A stretch of 36,619 bases of DNA from Mycobacterium scrofulaceum (lineage in GTDB: Bacteria > Actinomycetota > Actinomycetes > Mycobacteriales > Mycobacteriaceae). Below are positions 16,513 through 24,482 of the stretch, piece by piece. The stretch covers positions 1 to 36,619 of the forward strand of contig NZ_MVIJ01000048.1 in assembly GCF_002086735.1 (NCBI RefSeq), read 5' to 3'. Each line of letters begins with the position of its first letter. Position 1 is the stretch's first letter. The notes below the pieces were generated by a model, which saw only the letters and a list, made by a program, of their open reading frames with translations, was not told where the DNA came from and did no database searches. Made by a program: the position numbers and the translations under genes.

Positions 16513-18188
16513 CGACGTTCACCCCTGTCGAAATCGTCGGACAGTGCTGCGGCTAGCTCGCTGATCCTACGCTGGTAGGCGGCGCTGAGCAGGGCGAATC
16601 GCACCTCGGTCCCCGTCGCCACATGGCCGTCCCACGGCAGCGCGACGACCCGCCCGGCCGGAACGTGCGGCTGGAACCGCGCCGCCAGTTCGCGTTCGGT
16701 TTGCTCGGTCCCGCCCGGCACCAGATGGTTGATGACCACGCACGCGCGGTCGAGGAGGTCGACGTAACCGTTGTTGCGCAACCAGTCGAGCGCGATCGCG
16801 GCCCGTCGGGCACCGTCGACGGAGGCGCTGGACACGATGACCAACCCGGACGCCGCCGCCAGCACGCCGCGCGCGGCCGGCCCGAACAGATCGGCGCCGC
16901 AATCGGCCAGGACCAGGTTGTAATACCTCGGCACCATGGCGAGGGCCCGTTTCCATTCCTCTTCGCCGAGCAGGGGACGGGGGCCGGTGTAATTCGCGGC
17001 CGAGAGCACCTCGAGGTTGTCGGCGTTCATGCTGGTGTGCGCCCGGACGTCGTTGTAGTGCGACAGCGCTCGATTGGCGACCAGGTCCGCGACGGTGGCC
17101 GGGGTTCGGCGACCGACTCGGTCGGCGAGATTGCCCGAGACCGGGTCAGCATCGACCGCCAGGATCCGGTCGCCGCGCACGTGGGCGAAAGCCGAGCCGA
17201 GAGCGGCGGTCACGGCCGTGCGCCCGGCTCCGCCCTTGAGACCCAGCACGCCGATCTCGTACGAACCGCGGATGGGGCGACGGATCCTGCGCTGCAGTTC
17301 GAGCTCGTATTTCTCGTCGGGCGACGGGCCGAGGTTTATCCGCGTCAAGGTATGGATCCAGCGCCGCCAGCCCCGCCGCGACACCGGGCGCGGCGGCTTG
17401 CCTCCTGGCCGTACCGATGTGTCGGTTGGTACCGATTCCGTCTGGGCCACAACGTCTTCGACCGGCAGTGGCTGACCGTTTCGCCGCGCGGGGGGAGTGC
17501 CTGCCGACGGCGCGCCCGGTGTGCCGTCGGGTCCGGCTGGCGACGCGGACGGGCGCACGGCGACGGGCGGGTCGGCGGCTTTGGCGTTGCCGCGTTGCGA
17601 TGCGGCGCGATGGCTGTTCGGCGACTTGCCGCGCTTGGCGGGGCCGACATGGGGAGCATCGCTTTGGCCCTGGCGTGAGTGCCGGGCGTGGCGGGGCTGG
17701 TCGACGGGCGCCTGCGTCCGCGCGGCGGGCGCTCCCGGTGGCGGCCCGGATCGGGCGGGCGGGTCGACCGGCATCGGCGGCTTTGCCTGCCCGTTGGGTT
17801 TGGGCGGTCCCGCCGGGATGTCCGGCGGACCGTCCACGTCGTAGTCGCCGTCGGTGCCGTGCTGGTCCGCCGCGTCCGGTTCGCCGGAGCAGCCGAAAAT
17901 GCCGTCATGGTCGGCGGGCGGCGCGGGTCGATGGGGTTGGGCCCATGGCGGTTGGTCTGGGGCGGAGGGCTTTTCGGTCCGGCCGACCGGCAGTGGGCGG
18001 TGGCTGGGCTGCGCCTGTTCGGCCAAGTCGACGGGCATCGGCGGTGCGGCCCGGCCATTGGGCTTCGGTGGCATGGCCGGTTGCTCCGGGGGCGGACCGT
18101 CCACGTCGTAGTCGCCGTATCCGCCGGGCTCGTCAGGAGCCTCCGCACCCCCGGGCGGCTGGAAGAGCCGGTCGTAGTCGGCCGCCAT
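16509..18188 (-). CDS. espI: EspI, ESX-1 regulator with ParA/MinD-like domain
   Basis: In M. tuberculosis EspI (Rv3876) lowers ESX-1 secretion when ATP is scarce, and its P-loop lysine is needed for this. The 559-residue protein here has a disordered Pro-rich N-terminal half (about 1-270) with two near-identical repeats, the conserved SRRGWRRWIHTLTRINLG.SPDEKYEL segment (270-296), and a MinD/ParA-like ATPase domain to the end. The deviant Walker A reads GLKGGAGRT (316-324). The usual second lysine is an arginine, R323, encoded by CGC. The opening MAADYDRLFQP and the C-terminal AALSDDFDRGERR match M. tuberculosis EspI. It is shorter than the 666-residue M. tuberculosis protein, in the Pro-rich part. 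Confidence 0.93.
   Translation of the reverse strand: MAADYDRLFQPPGGAEAPDEPGGYGDYDVDGPPPEQPAMPPKPNGRAAPPMPVDLAEQAQPSHRPLPVGRTEKPSAPDQPPWAQPHRPAPPADHDGIFGCSGEPDAADQHGTDGDYDVDGPPDIPAGPPKPNGQAKPPMPVDPPARSGPPPGAPAARTQAPVDQPRHARHSRQGQSDAPHVGPAKRGKSPNSHRAASQRGNAKAADPPVAVRPSASPAGPDGTPGAPSAGTPPARRNGQPLPVEDVVAQTESVPTDTSVRPGGKPPRPVSRRGWRRWIHTLTRINLGPSPDEKYELELQRRIRRPIRGSYEIGVLGLKGGAGRTAVTAALGSAFAHVRGDRILAVDADPVSGNLADRVGRRTPATVADLVANRALSHYNDVRAHTSMNADNLEVLSAANYTGPRPLLGEEEWKRALAMVPRYYNLVLADCGADLFGPAARGVLAAASGLVIVSSASVDGARRAAIALDWLRNNGYVDLLDRACVVINHLVPGGTEQTERELAARFQPHVPAGRVVALPWDGHVATGTEVRFALLSAAYQRRISELAAALSDDFDRGERR
17763..17849 (-). repeat. Internal repeat of espI, copy 2
   Basis: Encodes EspI residues 114-142, GDYDVDGPPDIP then PPKPNGQAKPPMPVD. 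It closely repeats residues 26-54 (18027-18113) at both the protein and DNA level, including an identical stretch coding GDYDVDGPP. The two copies sit 264 nt apart in frame, which suggests a segmental duplication within the Pro-rich region. Confidence 0.7.
18027..18113 (-). repeat. Internal repeat of espI, copy 1
   Basis: Encodes EspI residues 26-54, GDYDVDGPPPEQP then PPKPNGRAAPPMPVD, the partner of the repeat at 17763-17849. The PPMPVD-like ends resemble the PPTPPMPIAGP-type repeats of M. tuberculosis EspI, where repeat number also differs. Confidence 0.7.
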
Positions 18189-18291
18189 CAGACCCCCGTC
18201 GGACTCGTCGGCGGCGGAAAGGCACGAGAAGAGGCGAGGTCTCCCGACGGGTCGAACTCGCCCGATCCCGTGCTTCGTTGGTGTTCGCTGG

Positions 18292-18579
18292 CTATGAGAA
18301 CATTCCCGTGACGCCGGACTCGGTCTGCGCCATCGTCTGGCTGGCCTCGGAGATGCGCTGCGACAGGCTCTGCAGCGACGCGTTCAGCTCCGTGGAGGTC
18401 TCGTCCCACCGCTGCTGCACGGCCTGGTAGGCCTCCGAACCGCTGCCGCCCCAGGCGGCGGAGAGCTTCGCGAGGGAGCTCTTACCCTCGTCGAGCAGGC
18501 CCTGGGTGGTGTTGACGGCTCCCGCGATCGCGCCCGCGCCGGCTTCGATGCCGCCGAAATTCCACGACTGTTCGCTCAT
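18292..18579 (-). CDS. esxA: EsxA (ESAT-6), secreted WXG100 protein
   Basis: A 95-residue WXG100 protein: helix, turn with WGG (W43-G45), helix. It opens MSEQSWNFGGIEAG and ends ESGVTGMFS, clearly orthologous to M. tuberculosis ESAT-6 (LLDEGK, AAWGGSGSEAYQ and VQQ are shared). It is secreted through ESX-1 as a 1:1 dimer with EsxB and is linked to phagosomal membrane damage in pathogenic species. It lies 37 nt after esxB in the operon, followed by a 103-nt gap before espI. The ATG at 18579 is the only sensible start. It lacks a YxxxD motif, as usual for EsxA; that signal is on EsxB. Confidence 0.98.
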   Translation of the reverse strand: MSEQSWNFGGIEAGAGAIAGAVNTTQGLLDEGKSSLAKLSAAWGGSGSEAYQAVQQRWDETSTELNASLQSLSQRISEASQTMAQTESGVTGMFS

Positions 18580-18616
18580 GTTGTTGCTCCGTTCGTTCGT
18601 TTGAGGGGGGGTTGGG

Positions 18617-18919
18617 TTAGAAGTTCATCTGCGACGACAGCGAGCTGGCCTGCTCGTCGTCGGCCTTGGAGTACTCGATGCCGGCGCCGTGGATGCTCTG
18701 CGAAATGTCGCCGAGCGCCTTGATCTGCGCCTGACCTGCTTCGTGGAAACGGGCCAACGCCTGCTGGGCCGCCGTGCCGGCCTGACCACGCCAGTGGCTG
18801 GCCAATTCGCCACCGGTCGACTCCACCTGTCCAATGACCTGCTGGAGCTCGCCCGAGATGCGGTCAAAGTTGCTGGCCTCCGCGCTGAGGGTAGCGGCGT
18901 CGGTTCTCATCTCTGCCAT
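18617..18919 (-). CDS. esxB: EsxB (CFP-10), secreted WXG100 partner of EsxA
   Basis: A 100-residue WXG100 protein with WRG (W43-G45) in the turn, the secretion motif YSKAD (Y83-D87) and the C-terminal LSSQMNF, which corresponds to the LSSQMGF tail that binds EccCb1 in M. tuberculosis. It opens MAEMRTDAATL like CFP-10. It forms the EsxA-EsxB dimer that the EccC ATPase recognises. The gene is 88 nt downstream of PPE68 and 37 nt upstream of esxA, the standard arrangement. Confidence 0.98.
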   Translation of the reverse strand: MAEMRTDAATLSAEASNFDRISGELQQVIGQVESTGGELASHWRGQAGTAAQQALARFHEAGQAQIKALGDISQSIHGAGIEYSKADDEQASSLSSQMNF

Positions 18920-19007
18920 TTCTGCTACTTTCTGTGTTGCTCTTCCTCGCCAATTGATGGCAAGTCTTCCGGCCCTGCCGGCCGGGAAGCCTCAAAATGG
19001 TTGCCGC

Positions 19008-20240
19008 TCACCAGTCGTCGTGTTCGTCAAGCTCGTCGTGCGGGTAATCGTGGTGTTCGGCGGTCAGCGTCGCGGGCGCGGCCAGCCCCGGTCGCGCGCC
19101 GGCGGCGCCGGACTGCGCACCGTGGCCCATCGCGCCCATCGGGGCGGCGCCGCCGACCGCCGAGGACCCGGCGCCGGCGCCGGCCGGCGCGACCGGCGGC
19201 GCGGGGGGCTTGTCGATCAACTGGCCCATCAGCGACGTGCGCGCCGACGTGCCACCGGATCCCGGCAACGCGTCGGCCTGCATCAGCCCCAGGCCCGCGC
19301 GGGGACCAGCCCCGCCGGCCAGCGGGTGAGTCGACAGGGGGCTCGCACCGAGCAGCCCGACCTGACCGGGCCCGCCGCCCGGATGGTCGCGCAGGGGGCC
19401 GTCGCCCGGGAGGCCGTCGCCGGGGAGGCCGTCGCCCGGTCCGCCCATGCCGCCGGTCTGGCCGGCCAGCGACGTCAACTGCTGGAACGGCTGCATCAGT
19501 TGCTGCATCGGGCCCCCCATCTGGCCCATCTGCCCGAGGTACTGCGAAATCGGATCCACGGCGGGCGGGCCGAGATCCGGTACGGGCGTGGGGATTTCGT
19601 CCTCGGCATCCTCTGCCGCCGACAACAGGCGCATCGTGCCGGACGCGGTGGCGCCGTCGGCGGCCGCGCTCGAGAGCTGTGCCAACGCCGCGGCGGCGGC
19701 CTCCCCGACCCCGGGCTGCACGATCGGCTTCATCGGTGGCAGCGGCTCGAACGCGGTGTTGGCCAACGTCTCCGCCTGATAGACGTCCATGACCGCGGCG
19801 GCCTGGTTCCACATGCGGACGAAGTAGTCCGTCTCGTTCAACCCGATCGGCACCATGTTGATGCCGAGGAAGTTGGTGGCGGTGAGCACCGCATGCGTGA
19901 TGTGATTGCTCGCGATCTCCGGTAGCGACGGTGTCATCGCCAACGCTTTGGTGTAGGACGCGGCCTGCGCCATGGCCCGCATCCCGCGCTGCTGCGCGTG
20001 CTCTGCGGCGAGGTGCAGCCAGGCCACCATTGGCGTGGCGGCGGCGATCGCGCGGTCGCTGCTGGCGCCGGTCCAGGCCGCCTTGAGCGAAGTGAGGGCC
20101 GCGGCCAGCTCGGCCGCCTGCGCCTGCAGGGCGGCGCCCAATGCCTCCCACCCCGCGGCGGCCTGCAACATCGGCGCCGGGCCCGCTCCGGCCATCAGGC
20201 TGGCGGTGTTCAGCTCCGGTGGCATGGCGTGCCACAACAT
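19008..20240 (-). CDS. PPE68: PPE68, ESX-1 PPE protein
   Basis: A 410-residue PPE protein opening MLWHAMPPELNTA with the PPE motif at residues 7-9. Residues about 1-175 form the helical PPE domain with conserved ATNFLGIN and YFVRMWNQAA. The Gly/Pro-rich tail ends in the acidic ELDEHDDW, like M. tuberculosis PPE68. PPE68 is cell-envelope associated, and its PPE domain normally pairs with PE35 and is recognised by EspG1. Here no PE gene precedes it: the 232 nt upstream hold no PE protein. AAGGAG lies 10 nt before the ATG at 20240. Confidence 0.95.
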   Translation of the reverse strand: MLWHAMPPELNTASLMAGAGPAPMLQAAAGWEALGAALQAQAAELAAALTSLKAAWTGASSDRAIAAATPMVAWLHLAAEHAQQRGMRAMAQAASYTKALAMTPSLPEIASNHITHAVLTATNFLGINMVPIGLNETDYFVRMWNQAAAVMDVYQAETLANTAFEPLPPMKPIVQPGVGEAAAAALAQLSSAAADGATASGTMRLLSAAEDAEDEIPTPVPDLGPPAVDPISQYLGQMGQMGGPMQQLMQPFQQLTSLAGQTGGMGGPGDGLPGDGLPGDGPLRDHPGGGPGQVGLLGASPLSTHPLAGGAGPRAGLGLMQADALPGSGGTSARTSLMGQLIDKPPAPPVAPAGAGAGSSAVGGAAPMGAMGHGAQSGAAGARPGLAAPATLTAEHHDYPHDELDEHDDW

Positions 20241-20472
20241 GTCGACCGGTCTCCTTGTTTACGCCGAGCCTCTACGGGTTATCTCTTGTTTTGAATTCTG
20301 GTCGTCGAATTCACGGTCTTTCGCAATTCGTGTGAACAAAGCTCGAATTCCAAGTGAACCGGAACTAATTCGGGGTGATGGCGGGCAGCAACAACCGCCG
20401 GACGTCCCCGATGTCGTTATCGCCCTGTGGTTCAACGGCTTTCTTCTGAGCGACGGATTAATCCTAACCGCC
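20241..20472 (-). promoter_or_regulatory. AT-richer gap upstream of PPE68 where PE35 would be expected
   Basis: These 232 nt lie between the eccCb1 stop and the PPE68 start. They are clearly more AT-rich than the rest of the window and contain three GAATTC hexamers (20293, 20307, 20345). PE35 needs about 300 nt, and no frame on either strand gives a PE-type N-terminus (short helix with Pro-Glu near residues 8-9). The region probably holds the promoter and leader for PPE68-esxB-esxA. I cannot assign a -35/-10 pair with confidence. Confidence 0.5.
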
Positions 20473-22242
20473 CTATGGGGTTGGTGGATGCACTTCTTCG
20501 GGGGGGTCGATGTATGCGGCTTGGATGACTTCTTTCCCATCCGGTGCGACCAAGAAAGCCTGGCCCGGAGGACGGCGTTTGATTTGGATTTCCCGCGACG
20601 GGAAATCCTGCTTGTCGCCGGAGAGGAAGAGCGTGGGGGAGCCCGCGCCGTAGGCGGCGCCGACGAATTTGTCCATGGTGGACTTGTACGCGTAGCTCAT
20701 CTGGCAGGTGACGATGATGTGCAGCCCGATGTCGGTGGCCGCCGGGAGCAACGGCGCGAGCGGCCCCATCGGCGGCATGCCACCGGCGGCGGCGACGATC
20801 ATGTGCCAGTCGTCGACCAGCAGAACGACGTCGAAACCGGTCCACCATGACCGGGACCGCAGCTGCGCCGTGGTCAGGTCCGCGGGCGGCAACCGCTTCT
20901 TGAGGTTGGTCGCCAGCGCCTTGATCGCCTCGTCGAGCGTCGTGCTGTTGCGGTTGATCGCCCCCGCGTCGAGCAGGTGGCTGTCCGGCACCGCGTCCAA
21001 CAGGCCGGAACGGTAGTCGGCCAGCATGAAGCGCACCTGCTGCGGGCTGTTGCGAGCGCAGATGGCCCGCGCGATCGCGTGGGCCGTGCGAGTCTTGCCC
21101 GACTTGGCCGCACCGAAGATCAGCAGGTGCGGTGCCGTGTACATGGGCGCGTACGCCACCGAGAGGTCGGTCTCCCGCAATCCGATGGGGATGGTCCAGC
21201 GCGTGCGGTAGTCCGATTCCGGTCCGGGTGGGTTCGGGTCCAGCTCGTGCAGGTGGATCCGATCGGGCAACACCCTCACGCGCGGGGCCATGTCGGTGTG
21301 CTGCGAACCGATCTCGTTGACAGCGGACGTCATCGCCTCGACGATGTCGTCCGCGCTGTGCACGCCGTCCAGCCTGGGCACGCCGATCATCAGGTGGTGT
21401 TTCTCCACCGACATGGCCCGGCCCGGGCGGTTCGCCGGAATCTCTCGCACCGCCCGGTCGATCTGGGTGTCGTTGACGTCGCCGAGCCGGAACTCGATCT
21501 TGGTGCCGAGGTAGTCGCGGACGCGGGATTTCAGCTCCGTCCAGCGCGGCGTGGTGATCACGGTGTGAACGCCGAACGACAGGCCCTGCGACGCCAATTC
21601 CTGCACTTGCGTTTCCAAGTCGGGGAATTCGGCGACGAAGGCCGGCCAGCCGTCGATGACCAGGAACACGTCGCCGAACGGGTCTTCGGCGACGGGATGG
21701 GCGGGGTCTTCGCGCAACTGCCGGTACATCGCGATGGAACCCACCCGGTGCTCTTTGAAAGTGGCCTCCCGCTGGCGCAGAACGGCTTGCACCTCCGCCA
21801 CCACCCGCATGACCCGGTCGGGCTCCGACCGGGTCGCCACCCCGCCGACGTGGGGCAAATCGTCCAGATAGATCAGTCCGCCGCCACCGAGGTCGATGCA
21901 ATAGAACTGGACCTGCCGCGGGGTGTGCGTGGCCGCGGCCGACAGGATCATGGTCTGCAGCAGCGTCGATTTGCCCGTCTGCGGGGCGCCCCCGACGGCG
22001 ATGTTGCCGCCGGCCCCCGAGACGTCGACGCCCCACACACCCTGCAGATGCCTGCGCGGCTCGTCCATGATGCCCAGCGCGAAACGCAGCGCCCGGCGCT
22101 GGCCGTCATGGGCGACGAGTTCGTTGAGCGGCGTCGGGTCCTTCAGCGGCGGCAGCCACATCTTGTACGCCCGGGACTCCGTCGTGCTGAGCTGGTCCAG
22201 CACCACCTCGCTCAGCGCCCGTGTCTTGGGTTCGACCGTCAT
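20473..22242 (-). CDS. eccCb1: EccCb1, FtsK/SpoIIIE-type ATPase subunit of ESX-1
   Basis: The second half of the split EccC motor, 589 residues, carrying ATPase domains 2 and 3. P-loops are GGAPQTGKS (84-92) and GAAKSGKT (377-384). Strand motifs FYCIDLGGGGLIYL and VVLLVDDWHMIV supply the Walker B regions. The last domain binds the EsxB C-terminal signal in M. tuberculosis. The start ATG at 22242 overlaps the eccCa1 stop (ATGA). The length equals that of M. tuberculosis EccCb1 within a few residues. After its stop comes the 232-nt gap before PPE68. Confidence 0.97.
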   Translation of the reverse strand: MTVEPKTRALSEVVLDQLSTTESRAYKMWLPPLKDPTPLNELVAHDGQRRALRFALGIMDEPRRHLQGVWGVDVSGAGGNIAVGGAPQTGKSTLLQTMILSAAATHTPRQVQFYCIDLGGGGLIYLDDLPHVGGVATRSEPDRVMRVVAEVQAVLRQREATFKEHRVGSIAMYRQLREDPAHPVAEDPFGDVFLVIDGWPAFVAEFPDLETQVQELASQGLSFGVHTVITTPRWTELKSRVRDYLGTKIEFRLGDVNDTQIDRAVREIPANRPGRAMSVEKHHLMIGVPRLDGVHSADDIVEAMTSAVNEIGSQHTDMAPRVRVLPDRIHLHELDPNPPGPESDYRTRWTIPIGLRETDLSVAYAPMYTAPHLLIFGAAKSGKTRTAHAIARAICARNSPQQVRFMLADYRSGLLDAVPDSHLLDAGAINRNSTTLDEAIKALATNLKKRLPPADLTTAQLRSRSWWTGFDVVLLVDDWHMIVAAAGGMPPMGPLAPLLPAATDIGLHIIVTCQMSYAYKSTMDKFVGAAYGAGSPTLFLSGDKQDFPSREIQIKRRPPGQAFLVAPDGKEVIQAAYIDPPEEVHPPTP

Positions 22243-24482
22243 GAGCTCAGCGCCTCGTCGAGGATGGGAGCGGCCGTGAACGGGTGTATCCGCACCGTCT
22301 TCGCCGCGGGCCGCGGTCCGGCTCCGTTACCGTCGCCGTCGGTCTCGGTGACCGCAGGTGGTATGTAGGGTGCACCGGTGTAGAGGGTGCTGAATTTGAC
22401 CGGGTCCTCCATGCCCACCCGCAGAAACCCGACACCGCTTTCCTTGTTGGTGATGTACTGCGCTTCGGGGGTGCCGATCACCATCTTGGATTCGTGGGAA
22501 CTGGTGGTACGCAGGGCTATTCGGTAGGTCAGGTTGGGCTCCAATTTGTCGATGCGCGCCCCGCCGGTTTGCAGCGACTGCGTGGCCAGCAGCAGGTGCA
22601 CGCGCAGCGACCTGCCCACCCGGCAGATCCGGTCGAACAGGTTGATGAAGTCGGGGTGGCTCTGCAGCAACTCGGCGAACTCGTCGACGACAACGAAAAG
22701 CGTTGGCAGCGGAGCCAAATCGGCGCCACGCTCACGGTACTTCTCGTATTCGGCGACGCCGGACAGCGCGCCCGTCGCCCCCACCTGGATCCCGGCCTGA
22801 CGCAGCAATGACTGGCGCCGGTCGAGCTCACCGGTCAGCACCTCGCCCATCCGGCTCACCAGCTCCGCCTCCTCGGCCATGTTGGTGATCACGGCGGCGG
22901 TGTGGGGCAGCTTTTCCATGCCCAGGAAGGTCGAGCCGCCCTTGAAGTCGGTGAGCAGCAGGTTCACCTGATCCGGGTGGTGCATCGCGACGAGCGACAA
23001 GATCAGCGTGCGCAGGAATTCCGACTTGCCCGACCCGGTGGTGCCGATGAGCATGCCGTGTGGTCCACCACCGAATTCCGCGCCCTCCTTGATGTCCAGG
23101 TACATGATGTTGCCGGTCTTGAGTTCGTGGCCGAACGGAATCTTGAGGCGGTCCCGGTCCTTGTCGGTGTACATCCGCCAGCGGGCCGGCGTCACCTCCT
23201 CGACGGTGTGCGCGCCCACCAGCTGATGCCACTCCGTGGCGACCTTCTTCTGGTTGCCGGCGCCCTTCTTGTCGACGATGGTTCCGGTGATGGACCAGCC
23301 GGCGAGCTTCCGCGCGATGCGGGCCGCCTGTGGCGGCGACAGCCCGTCGGTGCGCGCGGTCACCTGGCGGAACGACTGGCTGGGCAGCCGGTCGTCGGCC
23401 GTGCCGTCGTCGGCCACCCGGATGCGGTAGTTCGATCCGCGGTGGTTGCCCAGCGTGATCACCGTGACCCCGGCCCTGCCGTCCGGCGGGAACCCCGCCT
23501 TCCCGCCGGTGAGGTCGATCACCACCACGTAGGGGCCACCGGGCAGCGAATCCGGGGAGTGCGGGCCACGCGCGGCCAGATCGGACAAGCCCTCGGGACG
23601 GGTGTAGATCATCCGGACGGGGCCGGCGCCGTCGGCGTCGGTGGGATGAGCGAGGTGCGGCAGCCACTTCAGCCAGGCCCAGTCCGGATCGTCGGGGGTC
23701 TCGGTGAGCACCCGCAGCTGCAACAGGTCCGGGGGATGAAAAACGGCGAGGTGGCAGACCATCGCCGCCAGTAATGCGGCGGCCCCCTCCGGGTCGCCGC
23801 CCACGGCGATGGTCGGAAACGTGCGCAGCTGAACCAGTTTCGGGCAATCATGGATCAGGCCATGGGTGCGCAGAAACTTGACCGCCCACATGTTGGCGAC
23901 GGGTTCGAGGTATGGCTGGGGCGCTGCGGTGGGGCCGGCCAGCTCGCCACCGGCGGACGGCTTCATGAGCCGGTCCACGGCCGGCTGGTCGCCGATGCCG
24001 ATCCGGGTGGCCGCATAGAAGTCAGCGCTGGCCGGTCGCGACCACTGGCGGGGCGTGCCGATGATCGACAGCAGATCCTCGGGGTGCGGCGCGTGGAAAC
24101 TGAAGAACGCCACCTGCGCGCTGGCGGAGGTGGTCACCCGGGGCCGCAGCCCGGCCAGATACCGCAGGTATTCCTTTCGGTCGGCGTTGATTTCGGGCAC
24201 CTTCTTCCCGCCCCCGCCGCCTCCACCGGCCACCATGCTCAGCGACATCATGATCATCATCAGCGGCATCATCAGCATGTAGGGCGACAACGCCCTGGTG
24301 CCGGTGAGCACCATGATGGCGATCATGCCCAGCATGCAGACGCCCATCACGTAGGGCAGGGCCTTTTGGATGCCCGACGGCGGGATGTCGACGCCGAGGT
24401 CTTCCGGTGGCGCGACGCTGATCTCGCCGGGCGTCAAGCGGGGGCCGCGGACGACCGTGGGGGTGAACTTCTTGGTCGTCAT
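22239..24482 (-). CDS. eccCa1: EccCa1, membrane-bound FtsK/SpoIIIE ATPase of ESX-1
   Basis: The first half of the split EccC motor, 747 residues. Two N-terminal transmembrane helices (about residues 40-60 and 67-87, with a Gly-rich turn GGGGGGGKK) lead into the stalk domain and the first ATPase domain, with P-loop GTTGSGKS (480-487) and Walker B LFVVVDEFAELL. It is part of the inner-membrane core with EccB1, EccD1 and EccE1 and joins EccCb1 to make the full motor. It opens MTTKKFTPTVVRGPRLTPGE like the M. tuberculosis protein (747 aa). The start overlaps the eccB1 stop by 4 nt (ATGA). Confidence 0.97.
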   Translation of the reverse strand: MTTKKFTPTVVRGPRLTPGEISVAPPEDLGVDIPPSGIQKALPYVMGVCMLGMIAIMVLTGTRALSPYMLMMPLMMIMMSLSMVAGGGGGGGKKVPEINADRKEYLRYLAGLRPRVTTSASAQVAFFSFHAPHPEDLLSIIGTPRQWSRPASADFYAATRIGIGDQPAVDRLMKPSAGGELAGPTAAPQPYLEPVANMWAVKFLRTHGLIHDCPKLVQLRTFPTIAVGGDPEGAAALLAAMVCHLAVFHPPDLLQLRVLTETPDDPDWAWLKWLPHLAHPTDADGAGPVRMIYTRPEGLSDLAARGPHSPDSLPGGPYVVVIDLTGGKAGFPPDGRAGVTVITLGNHRGSNYRIRVADDGTADDRLPSQSFRQVTARTDGLSPPQAARIARKLAGWSITGTIVDKKGAGNQKKVATEWHQLVGAHTVEEVTPARWRMYTDKDRDRLKIPFGHELKTGNIMYLDIKEGAEFGGGPHGMLIGTTGSGKSEFLRTLILSLVAMHHPDQVNLLLTDFKGGSTFLGMEKLPHTAAVITNMAEEAELVSRMGEVLTGELDRRQSLLRQAGIQVGATGALSGVAEYEKYRERGADLAPLPTLFVVVDEFAELLQSHPDFINLFDRICRVGRSLRVHLLLATQSLQTGGARIDKLEPNLTYRIALRTTSSHESKMVIGTPEAQYITNKESGVGFLRVGMEDPVKFSTLYTGAPYIPPAVTETDGDGNGAGPRPAAKTVRIHPFTAAPILDEALSS

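Noticed and set aside
20259..20540. Minus-strand 93-codon frame upstream of PPE68 as a possible PE35 remnant
   Set aside because: The product is Lys/Ser/Cys/Pro-rich, overlaps the end of eccCb1 and has no PE motif or helical pattern.
20977..22368. Plus-strand open frame of 463 codons opposite eccCb1
   Set aside because: Antisense shadow; no recognisable domain, and eccCb1 is certain.
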